This document shows, in pieces, positions 52,918 to 64,000 of a stretch of 64,000 nucleotides of DNA. Under the pieces are notes generated by a model that worked only from the letters and a program-made list of their open reading frames with translations, had not been told where the DNA came from and searched no databases. Source of the DNA: Ciona savignyi (lineage: Eukaryota; Chordata; Ascidiacea; Phlebobranchia; Cionidae); NCBI GenBank assembly GCA_000149265.1, contig CH003411.1:159634-223633 (forward strand). The letters are read 5' to 3'. Position 1 is the stretch's first letter. The number at the start of each line of letters is the position of its first letter. The position numbers were made by a program, and so were the translations under genes.

Positions 52918-53172
52918 CAATCATTAGTCTTGTGGGTTAGTGCATCGACTTTCAACCAAAGAGTGTACCATTTTTCTAGTCGGTTGTGTCCTTGGGTAAA
53001 GCACTTAATGGATATTGCCTAAACCCAGTGGAATAATTGGTTCTACAGAAACGTGTGAATCATACACGACGCACACCAATAACTCCGGTAACCCGACGGT
53101 TGGTGTGAGGTGATCTGACGATTGCCCTATGTTAATCTCCTTAGTTTTCCCATTCACGAGTAAAGACATAAA
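52918..53172 (+). repeat. composite SINE, nearly full length
   Basis: CCAATCATTAGTCTTGTGGG, TTCTAGTCGGTTGTGTCCTT, ATGGATATTGCCTAAACCCA, AACTCCGGTAACCCGACGGT, CCCATTCACGAGTAAAGACA. Confidence 0.75.
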
Positions 53173-53412
53173 ATGCGTTATCCGGTATTGTGCGATAAAT
53201 GTGATTTTTGTAACATTGATTGTTTACGTAAGTAGATGATGAACACTTGATTTAATTGGATGTTAAAAGGTTAAAAAATACGCAAAATCGAAAATGTGAC
53301 AGCACATTATAGCACCATTGAGTTAGTAATAATACAAAATTACAATGGTTTAATAATTTAAAAAATAGTTCTTATCATGGAAATGAAATTATCCTTTTTT
53401 TAAATTGCATCT

Positions 53413-56400
53413 TTAGATTTTTTCGAATTTGATAAAAATTCCGGTTTCGCTTTGCATAACTAATAATGGCTGCATTTTTGGAACCGGGGAATCCCCGTCA
53501 ATGTAAAGTCGTAAATTACGAATGACTTGAGCAAGACAGATTTTCATTTCGTTCATCGCGAAGTTTTGTCCGATGCAATTCCTGTGTAATGTGGAAGAAT
53601 TTTAGACAAAATCTTTTTTAAATTTTTTGAATCAAATGCATTTTTTATTGAGCACAGTGAATGGTGAATGCAGATGTAAAATTTGTTACCTGGAACCAGC
53701 ACTAAATGGAACGTAAGCAAACGCTGGTCGTTTTGCAATGTTTTCCTTTGTAAATCGTTCTGGATCGAAAACCTGCGAGCACAACTTATTAAATAAAAAA
53801 TATGTTGACAGGAGTGAAATATAATTCGACTCCAGTCTTCCTGCTTATAACCGTAGCAGGAAAACACGATTGGAATTTACAATTGGGACATCGCCATTCT
53901 ACCTCGCGCCTTCCGTCTGTTCAGCAGAGGTATTAAGTACAAAAGATATTGTTATTGTTTAATTTCAATATATTTATCAGTTGGAATGTTAACCCAGTTG
54001 TCTAGGGATTTAATCCAAGCCACCCAGCCTCTTTTCCATCGTAAATCTTTAAAATCTGTTGCTATAGCCAATAATTCATGCGGCCTGATATAAAGTGGAT
54101 ACACACAGAACATTTTATGAAGGCGAAACAGGTTCGAAATTTTATAATAAATATTCCAAGATATTTATAAATTTTAAACACGACAATTATTTTGGTTCAC
54201 TCCGATAATAATTGGAAAGAGAATTATATTACGAACAATGCTGCATTAGCCACGAAAGTTTAACCTGCAACCCAAGCACTGATACAAGCAGCAATATTAA
54301 GATTATAGTCGAAATGTGTTTTACAAATACTGGTGTTTAAAACGAGAGTTGGTATTCTTAAGTTTAAAGAAACAAACATTTACCGACGGATTTTCCCAGA
54401 AACTTTCGTGTCTGTGCAATGCAAATATGCTTGTTGATACGTTTATTCCTGCTGGAATAGTATATACATGTTCAGAGTCCTTTTCTTTAATTTTGAGCGA
54501 TTTCTCTAATTGCCGACCGATTGAATAAACCGGTGTTACAAGCCGCATGCTCTCCTTGATGAATTTGGTCAAGTATTCTAATTTTGGAAGATCGTTCCTG
54601 AAATAGTTTAAAGTTTGTTGTCAATTTATCAGCGACAAAAGGAGGATTCGGCCACAACGTATAACGTAACTACCATTGTTGGTGCGTTATATACCGTGGT
54701 GGAGGTGTCTTGTCACCGATATGGGAAAACGAATTTAAACTACCGAAATGTCAGATAACGTTTATAAAGCTCACCGCCGGTCTGTCACAACTATTGCAGT
54801 TTGTAGTGAATTTATTAATGCGTTTCTGAATTTATTAATGTATTTTTAAATACAACCCGGCGTGTTTCCCTAGCTAAAAAGGTAAAATATTTTATTTAAA
54901 TGAAACCACAATTAAAGTTTAAACAAAATAAACCAGCAGACAATCACGATTGGGATAAGTAGTATTCCATATTAAAACAACTGGCGCTTACGTGAGTTCG
55001 AAATTAATAATTAATTTAAGACTAAAAATGCCAAACCATTCGACGTATTCCCGATCGGCCACGACTTCCGTCAACTCATCTCGGCATTTGGTTTGGAATT
55101 CAGGATACTTGGCCAAGTGGTAGAGCGCCCATGAAATACCTGAATATTATCTGTTCCATTTATAAGGAATACGGAAAGAAACAATCTTTGAACGGTGTTG
55201 CGTGCCCTATTAACTAATTCACGCTCACAATACTTAGAACTCTCAGTTTATTAAAGTTCCGCATGCTTGTCAACGCAAGTCGAATGTACGAGGCCACTTT
55301 TGACACAGACAGCACAGTATTACACATTGCTTCAATTTCTCGATCTTTTACAACTGTGCATAATCAAACGAGACATTTAGTCTGGAGGCCTTATTAGACT
55401 CACTAGGTTAACAAAATAAGTGGTTTGCCCTGATACACATCATGCCCACAGTCGAGTTGCTAAACTCTTAGTGCGTGGACAATCTGGAATTTAGTTCTCA
55501 ATTAAAAAAGTGCTATAAGCTTAACGAGTTTCCAATGGGTTGGAGAAATTTAAATTTGTTTGAAAAGCGTATATGACATTGAACGCGTTGATCTAATTTG
55601 CTAGAGTCAAACCTACCACTAGAGGTAGTATCATGTCCAGCGAACAAAAAGGTGTCGACTTCATCTCTTATTTCGATGTCCGTCAGTCCTTTTCCGTTGT
55701 CATTCTGCAATTATCATGTATTATGGTGTATTTTAATATATTTTAATCACTCACATTGGTCTCGAAATCAAATAAATTATTTGAAATCAAATTGATTATT
55801 CACAATTTATATATTACACCCACGCATCTTAACACCAGAAAATCATGAAGAATTTAATTGAAACACTTTAACCAATATATGCTCAATTATAATAAAAAAA
55901 TGTATTAAATTTTCAAACCAATATGAACAAACCAAACCGTAATACTAAAACCGATGTAACAGTTATTATACAGTTTACACAACAATTCTGCCCATTATTT
56001 AGTGTTTTAAAAAAGTGATTGGCACCATCTTCGGGATGTGATTTCCGTCATCGGTTGCGTTTCAGTTTTTGACCAGCTTTTTCGTCATATTTGATCAATG
56101 GACAATCTAAACTTTTTCGTTATAATTTAATTAAAATGGGAGCTAGAGCTTTAACTAACAGTGATTTTTTCTCAGTAAAGAAAGCGTTGCTGCTTATTTT
56201 TACCACATAAAACCAGTTTTTTTAATTGGATCGTCCTTTTTAATCTCTTTCTGAGTATTTACCAAATGGACATTTTTGTATATCAGGTAAAACAAAAGTC
56301 AATTTTTTTTATCTTATAATGTGTACGCTGACATGTTTAACCCACTGTAGTTTTGCCAACTTGGTTTTGTGCTTCTTTTAAAGAGAAACTTGGATCTAAA

Positions 56401-58863
56401 CTTAAGAAATGTTTTATTAATTTTTTATATAATCAAATGAGGTGGTGAAATAACAGCTAAGTGTTGTCATTAATTGAATGTCATTAATTTTAAGTAAAGT
56501 TATGTGGCAGGTATGTCATCTTTTAAGTAAAAAATAAACAAAATAAACTAAACAATTTCACAACTTTTTATTTATATTAATTGAAAATAAACCAAAAACA
56601 TGACGTACCTTGCTTTGCAAAAGAATATCCAAGAAGTCGACAGCTTTTCCCTTTAATTTTTGAAAACCTTCCAATTCAGAATCGTTTTCGTCATCATTTG
56701 CCGCTTTCGCTAGAACTTCTTTGCGTTCTGCTATTATCTGTACAAAAGTGTGAGATTATGAAGAATCGCAATTTAGTCAAGTTTGTCTTAAAGCATTTTA
56801 AAAACTTTAATGCAGATAAACAAAATGTATGAAAAACCATTGAATTCTTGAATAAACCTTCAAATTGACATCCTTAGTTTATTGATTTTATAAAGCTACA
56901 GCGTTTTAAAAACCCAAGGAATACCAGAATATACATTCTACTATTGTATTGTGGTATGGTTACAAAAATTAATAAAGCGTGGTAACTAGTTGGTCGACTT
57001 CAAACTGTGTTTTCCTTATTTCGTCGTATTATTTCCAAAAATACAAAACGCAGATATTACTTACTTTCTCAGTGTGGTCATGCAACACTTTGACAACAAC
57101 TTTATTTCTTCTTCCGTTTGCAGATAGATTGTATATCCAGTCAAAGTAATGCAACGGTTGCCTTAATCTCTTTATCACAAGTTCGCCAGCTTCTCTTACT
57201 GCCAGTTGGTACGGGTGGTTGCTATGTGCAAAATAATATTCATGGTAATAATGTTTTTGAAAAAGACTTGATTAAGCTTAACACTTTGGTTAGTAGATTC
57301 TTGCAGCCTTATCGCAATGGTGTTCAGGCAAAAATGGTGATAAAATTCATCTTAATGAAAAAATAATCATCAGAGAACATACGTCACATGCTGGCAATTC
57401 GTGTTCGCCGACATAGCACATTGTAGCATCGTGTCAAGCGTCATCAATCCAACATGTGTGTGAACTTCGACAGATTGACCGCATAGTTTTTTAAATTTGT
57501 CCACCATCACAAGACTATTCTTGTTAAATATCTCTGAGTATCTGTTGATTTCAGTTTGGTTTGAACTTTTCGTACAAGCATAAAAATCTAGTAAAAAGCC
57601 CTAATATTACAAGATTGTTATGTTTTCTTTTTTTTCATGTATATATTTGAATTAAATTTGATATTTAAAACATAAATTAAGGGGAAGTGTTAAAATATTT
57701 AATACATTTAATGATGAAAGCATTAACCCCCGTCTATACGGCAATGAGTTTATTTTAAACTTGTCTTGTATTTAGTCCTTGTTGTTTCATATTTCCGTGT
57801 TTGCCCCAAATATACATTTTTACAATAAATAAATATGATATATGGGATTTCAATTCGGAAATAGCACAATGGTACAAAAGTGGTGATGAAACAGCAGTCT
57901 TGTTTATGATGAACACACAAATAAACAATTCATGCATTAAAAAAGTTTAACTTACGGTTACAAAACTTGTGTTAAATTTTCGAGTGTTAAAAAACAGCTC
58001 TAACGTTACCACCAATTTGCTTACGGTTTCAAAACTTTATAGTGGAATGCTGGTGTTAAAAGGCGTCGATTTCTGAACCACTTGCTTCCTTTACTTGTGA
58101 GCAAACCATCTCCTACTATTGTTCGAATGAAACGGTACGCAAGATCATTTTTCGGTGCTGAAACACAACAATAATCTCAAAACATATACTGTGAGCACAA
58201 GTAAAACTGTGAAACGTTATTCATGGAAATGGTTGTAAAAAACAATTTATAGGTTGTAAAAAAATATAATAGGCAAAGCGGTAATTAAAGATTAAAAATA
58301 TACAACGCAACCTTTCAGTTATTTTTACCTCCACTGGTAAGAACAGCATGTACTGAATCCGGATGATAAACTTGTAAAATCGTCATCACCGGTCCAATCC
58401 AATGAGATACCATCAAGGGAAAAGCTTTAGATCTTTGGATTAACCGCAGCAATCCAGTTTCGTTGTAGCTATACTGAAAGTATTTTATGGCATCAGAAAA
58501 CATTTCTCTTTATTTAAATTCTTGGTAATCATTTATTTAATTATTGAATTGCGTTTTTAAACAGAGTATCATTGCTTTAGCATTGAAATATCTCAAAGGA
58601 TTGCCGTAGCAAAAATTGACAAAATAAAACAATAAAATCAGGCAGCATATTACATGTTTCATGTGTCCGTAAAACCAGTGCTTGTTCCTTTTGTCAACTC
58701 CTGCAACTTCGTCCAGATGCTTAGCATTGCTGTGAAGCCTTCGTAGCACCATACCATAGTGCATGAAGAGATATAACGCCAGAATTACAAGGCAGGTCTC
58801 GATAAAACTTCGACCAAAAACGAAAGAATTATAATTCTCCCATAAATATGTAATGAGCTTCAT
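53413..58863 (-). CDS. cytochrome P450, CYP4-type, 11 exons, complete
   Basis: ER-membrane haem monooxygenase; CYP4 enzymes typically omega-hydroxylate fatty acids and eicosanoids. Exons, high to low: 58654-58863, 58329-58473, 58025-58157, 57383-57541, 57065-57221, 56609-56737, 55617-55704, 55037-55139, 54384-54597, 53690-53772, 53413-53581; phases agree, 529 aa. Seen: N-terminal anchor ([18 protein letters not shown]), [39 protein letters not shown]-helix [12 protein letters not shown], ExxR in KESMRL, FDPERF, and haem loop [14 protein letters not shown] with Cys476. The Glu that links covalently to haem in many CYP4 enzymes (FEGHDTT) is Ala333 here. An upstream in-frame reading before 58863 lacks ATG. 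Exon 4 uses donor GTATGT, chosen because it keeps frame with exon 5. Unrelated in sequence to the CYP2-type gene at 20-27 kb. Confidence 0.95.
53850..53936 (-). repeat. degenerate SINE 3' part in CYP4-like intron
   Basis: ACCGTAGCAGGAAAACACG and CTACCTCGCGCCTTCCGTC follow the reverse complement of the SINE tail. Confidence 0.4.
53944..54105 (-). other. Trp-rich open frame inside CYP4-like intron 9
   Basis: On the minus strand an ATG-started frame reads [20 protein letters not shown], then [20 protein letters not shown], then [13 protein letters not shown] and a stop (54105 to 53944, about 53 aa). Composition is protein-like (four Trp). It does not belong to the P450. Family not recognised; possibly a remnant of a transposon or another gene. 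Confidence 0.3.
54715..54806 (-). repeat. degenerate SINE fragment
   Basis: TCACCGATATGGGAAAACG, AATGTCAGATAACG and CTCACCGCCGGTCTGTCACA mirror the SINE tail, strongly mutated. Confidence 0.35.
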
Positions 58864-59974
58864 TGTAAATATTTCTATTTCAATCTTGCAAGTTGCAACT
58901 GGTAAAACAATAATTGTATAAAAACATGACTCCAATAATAAATTTAGCAATGTTAAGTAAAATATATTAAGTTACGTTGCATAGCAAGATATATACTTGC
59001 ACAAATATAACGACAGTATATACTTTTTAACTAAACGTCAAAAAACAACTTTATAATATCAAAAACAAAAATAAACATTTGTTTACGAAGCTGGTAATAA
59101 TCGATCACTATTTATATATTTATTTTATTCCCGCGGCGACGAGCAGGTATGTGGCACTTAATTCGAAATGGATCGCAGGGAATCTAACATGGTTTGGAAT
59201 TTTAGTGTACTGATCGATAGTGTGACCGTAATACCTAAAATAAAATATTTCCACTTGCTTTTTATACAAAGTTTAACTACTTAAATTTTAAATTCGTAAA
59301 CCGCTAAATTAAAGTGGCGCGTTCACAGTTCTTCTTTCAAATCTGAAGTGTCGGTTAATAATGCACTATACTAATAGACGAATCCAAATTAACTTAATAA
59401 TTATTTATTCTATATAAATTAGGATTTTAAACCTGATAACCTATGTTTAAAAATATTTAAAATAAGCAAATTCCATATTAAAATTTCACCTTTAACTCAC
59501 TTCGAATGAAACTATATTATTAAACCATACAGCTTTAAATTGATACAACTTTGGTTCATTCTATATTTCTCAGTTTCTAAATATGAATATGACTACTCGC
59601 CGTTCCGGCAGGGTAAGCAGCCCCCTGTCTACCTACATGCACCGTTCTTTTCTTTCACGCATGAATGAAGAACCTTGGCGACTGATGGCTACATATTTTA
59701 CGACACACGGAATGTTCTAATGTATACAACGACGATTAGGAAACATTAAACCAATCCTTTTTTTAATTACTAAGCTCTTTGGAAGCTGTCCTTTACAAAT
59801 AACGAAACTCTAAAATTCTACGTCTGTTGCGTAAGCCTTTCCATCTTATTTAAGTAATCAGTCAATCGAATACATTATTTGGTTACTATTATGTGCCATA
59901 CTAAAATATTTGTAATAGCATTACTTTAGAAAAAAAGCGTAAACTTTATCTATTTAAATGTTTATCTGAACTAT

Positions 59975-60163
59975 TCAACAACCATTTAAATTATAAACAT
60001 ATGTAGCTTTAACAGTGTTCAATTTATAAAGCCTTGCTAGAGCGTCCTTGCTGGCTTTGAACCTATGTAACTTGCCATGAACGTAGCAGAGCATGATTGT
60101 GGCTGAGATGCGGGTAACCATGCGTTGCGTCGATGCTAAGATGGTGTGTCGAGTAAGTAACAT
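59975..60163 (-). other. unrecognised 62-codon open frame
   Basis: Reads TQRMVTRISATIMLCYVHGK, LHRFKASKDALARLYKLNTV, GC-richer than its surroundings. There is no clear family and no convincing splice context. It could be a single exon or a relic. Confidence 0.2.
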
Positions 60164-60841
60164 TTAGTCAACATCCGTTAGAATTGAACAAATAATTAAT
60201 TTATATTTTGGACAATAAGGTCCACCATGCCAATTCTGATGTATATAAATGTTTAATGGGCATTCTCATATATGTGAGTCAAAGTGGCCAAGTCATAGTT
60301 AAAAAAAATTAAAATTCTAAATCAGTGAAATTTCCAAAGAAAATCACATCAGCTTAATCCAGAATTGATGAACTTGTTTTTAAATAACGTTTTCACGTTA
60401 GTATACACGATAAGTATAAACAAAGAAAATTGATATCAAAATCCGTCGTTCGCATATTTTCAGGCCTTGGCTGGAGCTTCCCTGACGTGATTTGCGTCTG
60501 CATATTTAAAACGTATTAGCCAACACCTAAAATATTTAAAATAAATAAATATGGATACCCTTTGTTTCCGAAGGGGTAAAACTTTTAGAAATCCTAACAG
60601 GCATGCCCTAGTTAACCTCGACTTTCATTATTTTTCTTAAAAACCGAAGGGGAATTTCTGCTAAAAGGAAATATGTAAAAGAGAGGTCAATTGTTCAGCA
60701 TTTTCGGCGTTATCGCCGAAATCTCGGAATCAAAAAGGAATATTAACTTCAAATTTTTACAAAAAATAGATGTAAAACACCATTAAGAAAAACATAACTA
60801 GAATTAAAATTACCCAGTTTACCCGGTAATATTTGTTTTCC

Positions 60842-61052
60842 ATTTGTCCGACCGGTTAGCATGGTGGTTTAGTGCGAGACGTTTCAATCGAAAGTTTGCA
60901 GATTCGAAACTCGTCGCTAGCTCGTCGGCATTGCCTGAACCCAGCCAAATTGAAGAAACGATGGGCGCGAGGCAATCTGACGGTTGCTTGTGTGTTAACC
61001 CCCTTGGTTTTCCCATTAACAGGGATAAACATGAATACCCTATCCTATCTCC
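60842..61052 (+). repeat. composite SINE with internal deletions
   Basis: GTCCGACCGGTTAGCATGGT, CTAGCTCGTCGGCATTGCCT, GAACCCAGCCAAATTGAAG, GAAACGATGGGCGCGAGGC, ACAGGGATAAACATGAATAC: two body segments are missing. Confidence 0.75.
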
Positions 61053-61413
61053 ATCCCAACAACGTCTATACAAAACCACTATTTTTTAAACTCTTTTAAG
61101 TGCCTGCTATATTTTTCTACATGCAGAAACAATCGGGTTTCCTGGCTACCTCATTACTATTGGTATGTCTAATACAAATTGTGTTTGTTTCTACAAGCAG
61201 AAACTAATGGGTTCCCGAGTTACCAATCCAAACTTGATATTTATATTGTCTAAATTACGGGTGACACGGTTACCTTACCCTCATGGTACATCATATACAA
61301 AGGGTACAACGTTTGTTTCTAAAAGTAGAAACTATTGGGTTTGCGAGTTACCATTTAAAAATTATTGAAGGTCGGCAGACTGTTAATTTATACATTATTT
61401 ATTCCAAGCTCGT

Positions 61414-61550
61414 AACTTTAGTTCTGCCATCTACGCCTTCCGTACAGATTCTCGTTGGGAATCTCCTCGACTTTCCGTTCGGCCGCAGCGACCTTTTCCT
61501 TTTCTTTCCGAACATAAGCTTCACGTCGTTTCACGCTCCACCGAGAAGTG
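61414..61550 (-). other. putative C-terminal exon, protein unknown
   Basis: The minus strand encodes SRWSVKRREAYVRKEKEKVA, AAERKVEEIPNENLYGRRRW, QN and a stop, in GC-richer DNA. The charged helix and clean stop look like the end of a small basic protein. An acceptor (GCGAAAG or TAAAG, about 61565) is plausible but weak, and no upstream exon was found. Confidence 0.25.
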
Positions 61551-63039
61551 TGTAGCGAGCTTTACTTTCGCCGATCGTATACGGCATGTTAGGACTCTAT
61601 TGGGATCATGCAGAGAGGTAATGGAGATAAGTCTTTGGTAAAGGTCATCTATTTTGATACCAACTTCCTTAGCTCTAAAGCGGATCCTGGATCAAACATC
61701 ATGCACTCTGCTAAAATGTATGTTATGCGAAGGTTAGCTTAAACAACATCAAACTCTTTTAAATTGTCTGACGCCATGATCTATTCAATATTGTTAGGTT
61801 CAGCAAACTGACCGAGAAGTAGTTGAAAACTGTAATGTAGATTCTTCTTTTTGGGCAACCTGCAACTTCGCCCAGAATAACACTAAGGTTGCGTTAATGT
61901 CTCTTAGCGCAAAAGTTTATCGGTCTTTTATCAGTTTAAACGCGCAATTTATTTTCCTTTCGTTTAATGGCGGTTTTCTATAAATAAAATAAATACAATT
62001 AAAATATCGTCAGGAAATCACGGCTTAAAAGGTTAACATAAAACTTACCAACTGATTTGCTTGCAGGTAAGTAACGTTAGATTCAGTATCAAGAAGCAGT
62101 TTGGTACTTACACAAATTTAGTGGTACGGTACTAACAAAAAAAAACAAGGAAACGAGGTTATAAATAAAGGAAGCGTGTTCTGACGTCACAACCTTGGAA
62201 TTGCCCGTTCTAAAATCAGGGGCAAATCAGGACGGCGCACCAACAACATCAAACGACGTGAACTTAAAAAACGTTATACAGATGTTACAATGACTGTTTA
62301 CTAGTTTCTGTGTAATTTAATGAATTGGGTTTTCCCAGAAAAGGATAAAAGATAGGTTTAAGGCATACGCATCTTTTTCGTTCGTAAATAAAATTTATAT
62401 TTATTTATTTTTGTTTTGTCTTTCACCTCATTTATAACGCCTTTCAAGGCACGCTGATCAGTACATATTTAATTTAAATATTCTATTTATAACACCCCAA
62501 TTGATTCAATTAAATGTTATGAATTTGTTTGGCCATTGTTGCCAAAACTTACGGCTATTTCATTTTAGGGACTGTTAAGAAATGGAATTGGTACAGTTAG
62601 GAATTAAACTGGGAGTCTATTTTAGCACATTTTTGTAAAATTAAATACCTTCTTTATCCTAGGAAATATATAATACAATTGCGCGTTTAAAAAAAGCTAG
62701 AAATTTAAATCCAATTACATAATAAAATGAACTGAAACGTTAAAATTTTTGTTAATTAACGTGTAATAGATACGAAGTTACAAAACATATTCCAGTTTTT
62801 TCACAAATATGAAACATACATGCTATTAAACACGAGTCATATATGCTACACTATTTGTAACGTGTTTACACAGTTTTAAACTCAATTATATCTTGTTTCA
62901 ATTATTCAGTTATGCAGATTATTTTGTTTAAGAGTTGCTTTGTTTGTGTAATTAACCAAAACAAATGTGTTAATATATCTTGTTAATATATAATATGGTC
63001 CAAGTATTGATGCCATAGATCAGGTTGGTCTAAATAACA

Positions 63040-63245
63040 AGCGTGTCCACCGTCCGCCATCTTGAAACCTTACTTCCGGGTATTTTCAGGAGATAATTCA
63101 ATGATGGTTCGCTCAACATCGCATCATTTGCACCGGAGATGTTAGAAGATAGTTTCACAAGATAATTAAGATTTAATGTGAAATTCAACACAATGTATCC
63201 GAATTCATAAGCAATTCTTGGATCGTATCAATCCTCACTGACTGC
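63040..63245. repeat. block X, second copy
   Basis: Shares GCGTGTCCACCGTCCGC, ATCATTTGCACCGGAGATGT and TGTGAAATTCAACACAATGT with 36690-36890. Here it precedes the tRNA-Gln; at 36 kb it follows it. Confidence 0.65.
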
Positions 63246-63394
63246 CAAAATACATAAAGAATTTTAATTCGAACAAATAGGCAGCATTCAATAAACTTCT
63301 TTAATTTTCCCCCAGAAAACTTACATCAACAAGCAAACAGAAAAGATATAAAATTGGGTAAATATGATTTGTCTTAAATGTTTGAAAAAAAACA

Positions 63395-63466
63395 AGGTTC
63401 CGCCGAGATTTGAACTCGGATTGCTGGATTCAAAGTCCAGAGTGATAACCGTTACACCACGGAACC
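63395..63466 (-). tRNA. tRNA-Gln (anticodon TTG), second copy
   Basis: Same 72-nt sequence as at 36009: acceptor GGTTCCG/CGGAACC, anticodon loop CTTTGAA with TTG, T-arm GAGTTCAAATCTC. A run of T on the reverse strand (about 63383-63390) is the terminator. About 190 bp on the 5' side are shared with the first locus (ACACCAAAACGTGGTAAAAC, CACTTATG.CACGTCACAAT). Confidence 0.97.
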
Positions 63467-63725
63467 ATCTATTACATCACACACCAAAACGTGGTAAAAC
63501 ATAGTTGAAGAGACACTTAACAACCCGCCTTTATGACAAACACTTATGACACGTCACAATTGCTTCCGATGAGGCGAATTAGTTCTTGTTAATTACCAGA
63601 AATATTCACAACAATAAAAAGCTTTGAAATGGACAAAACCAGTAGAATATTTTGCATGTAAGATTTGTTTTGATTTTTTTTTTCTTCCTGATTATAACCA
63701 CATGATTAAATGTTTTTTTTTTAAT

Positions 63726-63842
63726 TTTTTTACTGAGCCAAGTTTCGAACCCTATGATGGGCTCGTCGCTACGACCGTTTTTATGTATAAGAGTCGGTAT
63801 ATGTATCGGTCGCGTTAACCATTTGGCCACACGACCGTACTG
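63726..63842 (-). repeat. tRNA-like short repeat
   Basis: TACTGAGCCAAGTTTCGAAC, CCTATGATGGGCTCGTCGCT, ATGTATCGGTCGCGTTAACC, ATTTGGCCACACGACCGTAC: a well-preserved minus-strand copy. Confidence 0.75.
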
Positions 63843-64000
63843 ATTAAATGTTTTTTTTTTCATAAGCTTTCTAAATACATGTTACGCTAGCGCCTTCTCA
63901 CAAAGGAATAGGTATGGGATAGAATGATCACATAATAAATAATACAAGAATGAAAGCCTATTAACCCTTTAACTGCAGGCAGTTTTTCGGGTCGTTTTTT

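Larger units (their letters stand above)
50947..53412. other. intergenic, NXPE 3' end to CYP4-like 3' end
   Basis: Contains SINEs (51130-51365, 52918-53172), the second 443-bp MITE and a tRNA-like scrap with GGCGGAATGGTTAGCGCAAC at 52762. No gene recognised. Confidence 0.5.
58864..63394. other. intergenic, CYP4-like 5' end to tRNA-Gln
   Basis: AT-rich. Contains a SINE (60842-61052), three degenerate copies of AGAAAC(T)AATGGGTTCCCG spaced over 61120-61360, block X near 63.04 kb, and the unassigned frames at 59975-60163 (-) and 61414-61550 (-). No gene could be named. Confidence 0.4.

Overview
The window is nuclear DNA of a chordate invertebrate, most probably a tunicate of the genus Ciona. 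Genes are intron-rich with GT-AG junctions, the proteins resemble vertebrate families, and one tRNA-derived SINE with the architecture of the Ciona composite SINE occurs about 30 times. The species call is an inference from repeats and gene content; no database was searched. Exon models were built by translating the sequence and checking that splice phases agree, with remembered family sequences as guide.

Layout, left to right. (1) 1-1717, + strand: the last two exons of ribosomal protein L13a, with C/D snoRNAs in its introns (a U34-like RNA cut by the window start and a U33-like RNA in the last intron). (2) 3173-9450, +: complete mitochondrial chaperonin HSP60, 8 exons, 572 aa. Introns 1 and 2 each carry a copy of a C/D snoRNA with the same U33-type guide. 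(3) 10818-18713, -: a 14-exon gene for a GBE1-like glycogen branching enzyme (682 aa) in which the catalytic nucleophile and other GH13 core residues are replaced. (4) 20401-26769, -: a complete 13-exon microsomal P450 of CYP2 type (517 aa). (5) 28892-33542, -: a 6-exon two-pore-domain K+ channel of TREK/TRAAK type, with one GC-AG intron; possible extra 5' exons lie near 34.6 and 35.0 kb. (6) 36009-36080, -: tRNA-Gln(TTG). (7) 36.1-46.7 kb: gene-poor and repeat-rich, with a long CAACCACCACC minisatellite, G-runs and a 100-N assembly gap. (8) 46756-50820, +: an NXPE-family protein (3 exons, 581 aa). (9) 53413-58863, -: a complete 11-exon P450 of CYP4 type (529 aa). (10) 63395-63466, -: a second tRNA-Gln(TTG) in a duplicated neighbourhood.

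The genes do not form a pathway. The functional theme is housekeeping (ribosomal protein, chaperonin, snoRNAs, tRNAs), metabolism (branching-enzyme homologue, two P450s) and membrane proteins (K2P channel, NXPE). Much of the rest is mobile DNA: the composite SINE, a second short tRNA-like repeat, hAT-type and other MITEs, and minisatellites. The points most worth a second look are the duplicated U33-type snoRNA in HSP60 introns, the branching-enzyme pseudoenzyme, and two copies of a 443-bp MITE whose 8-bp flanks are exchanged, as if the 13.6 kb between them had been inserted by recombination or misassembled.
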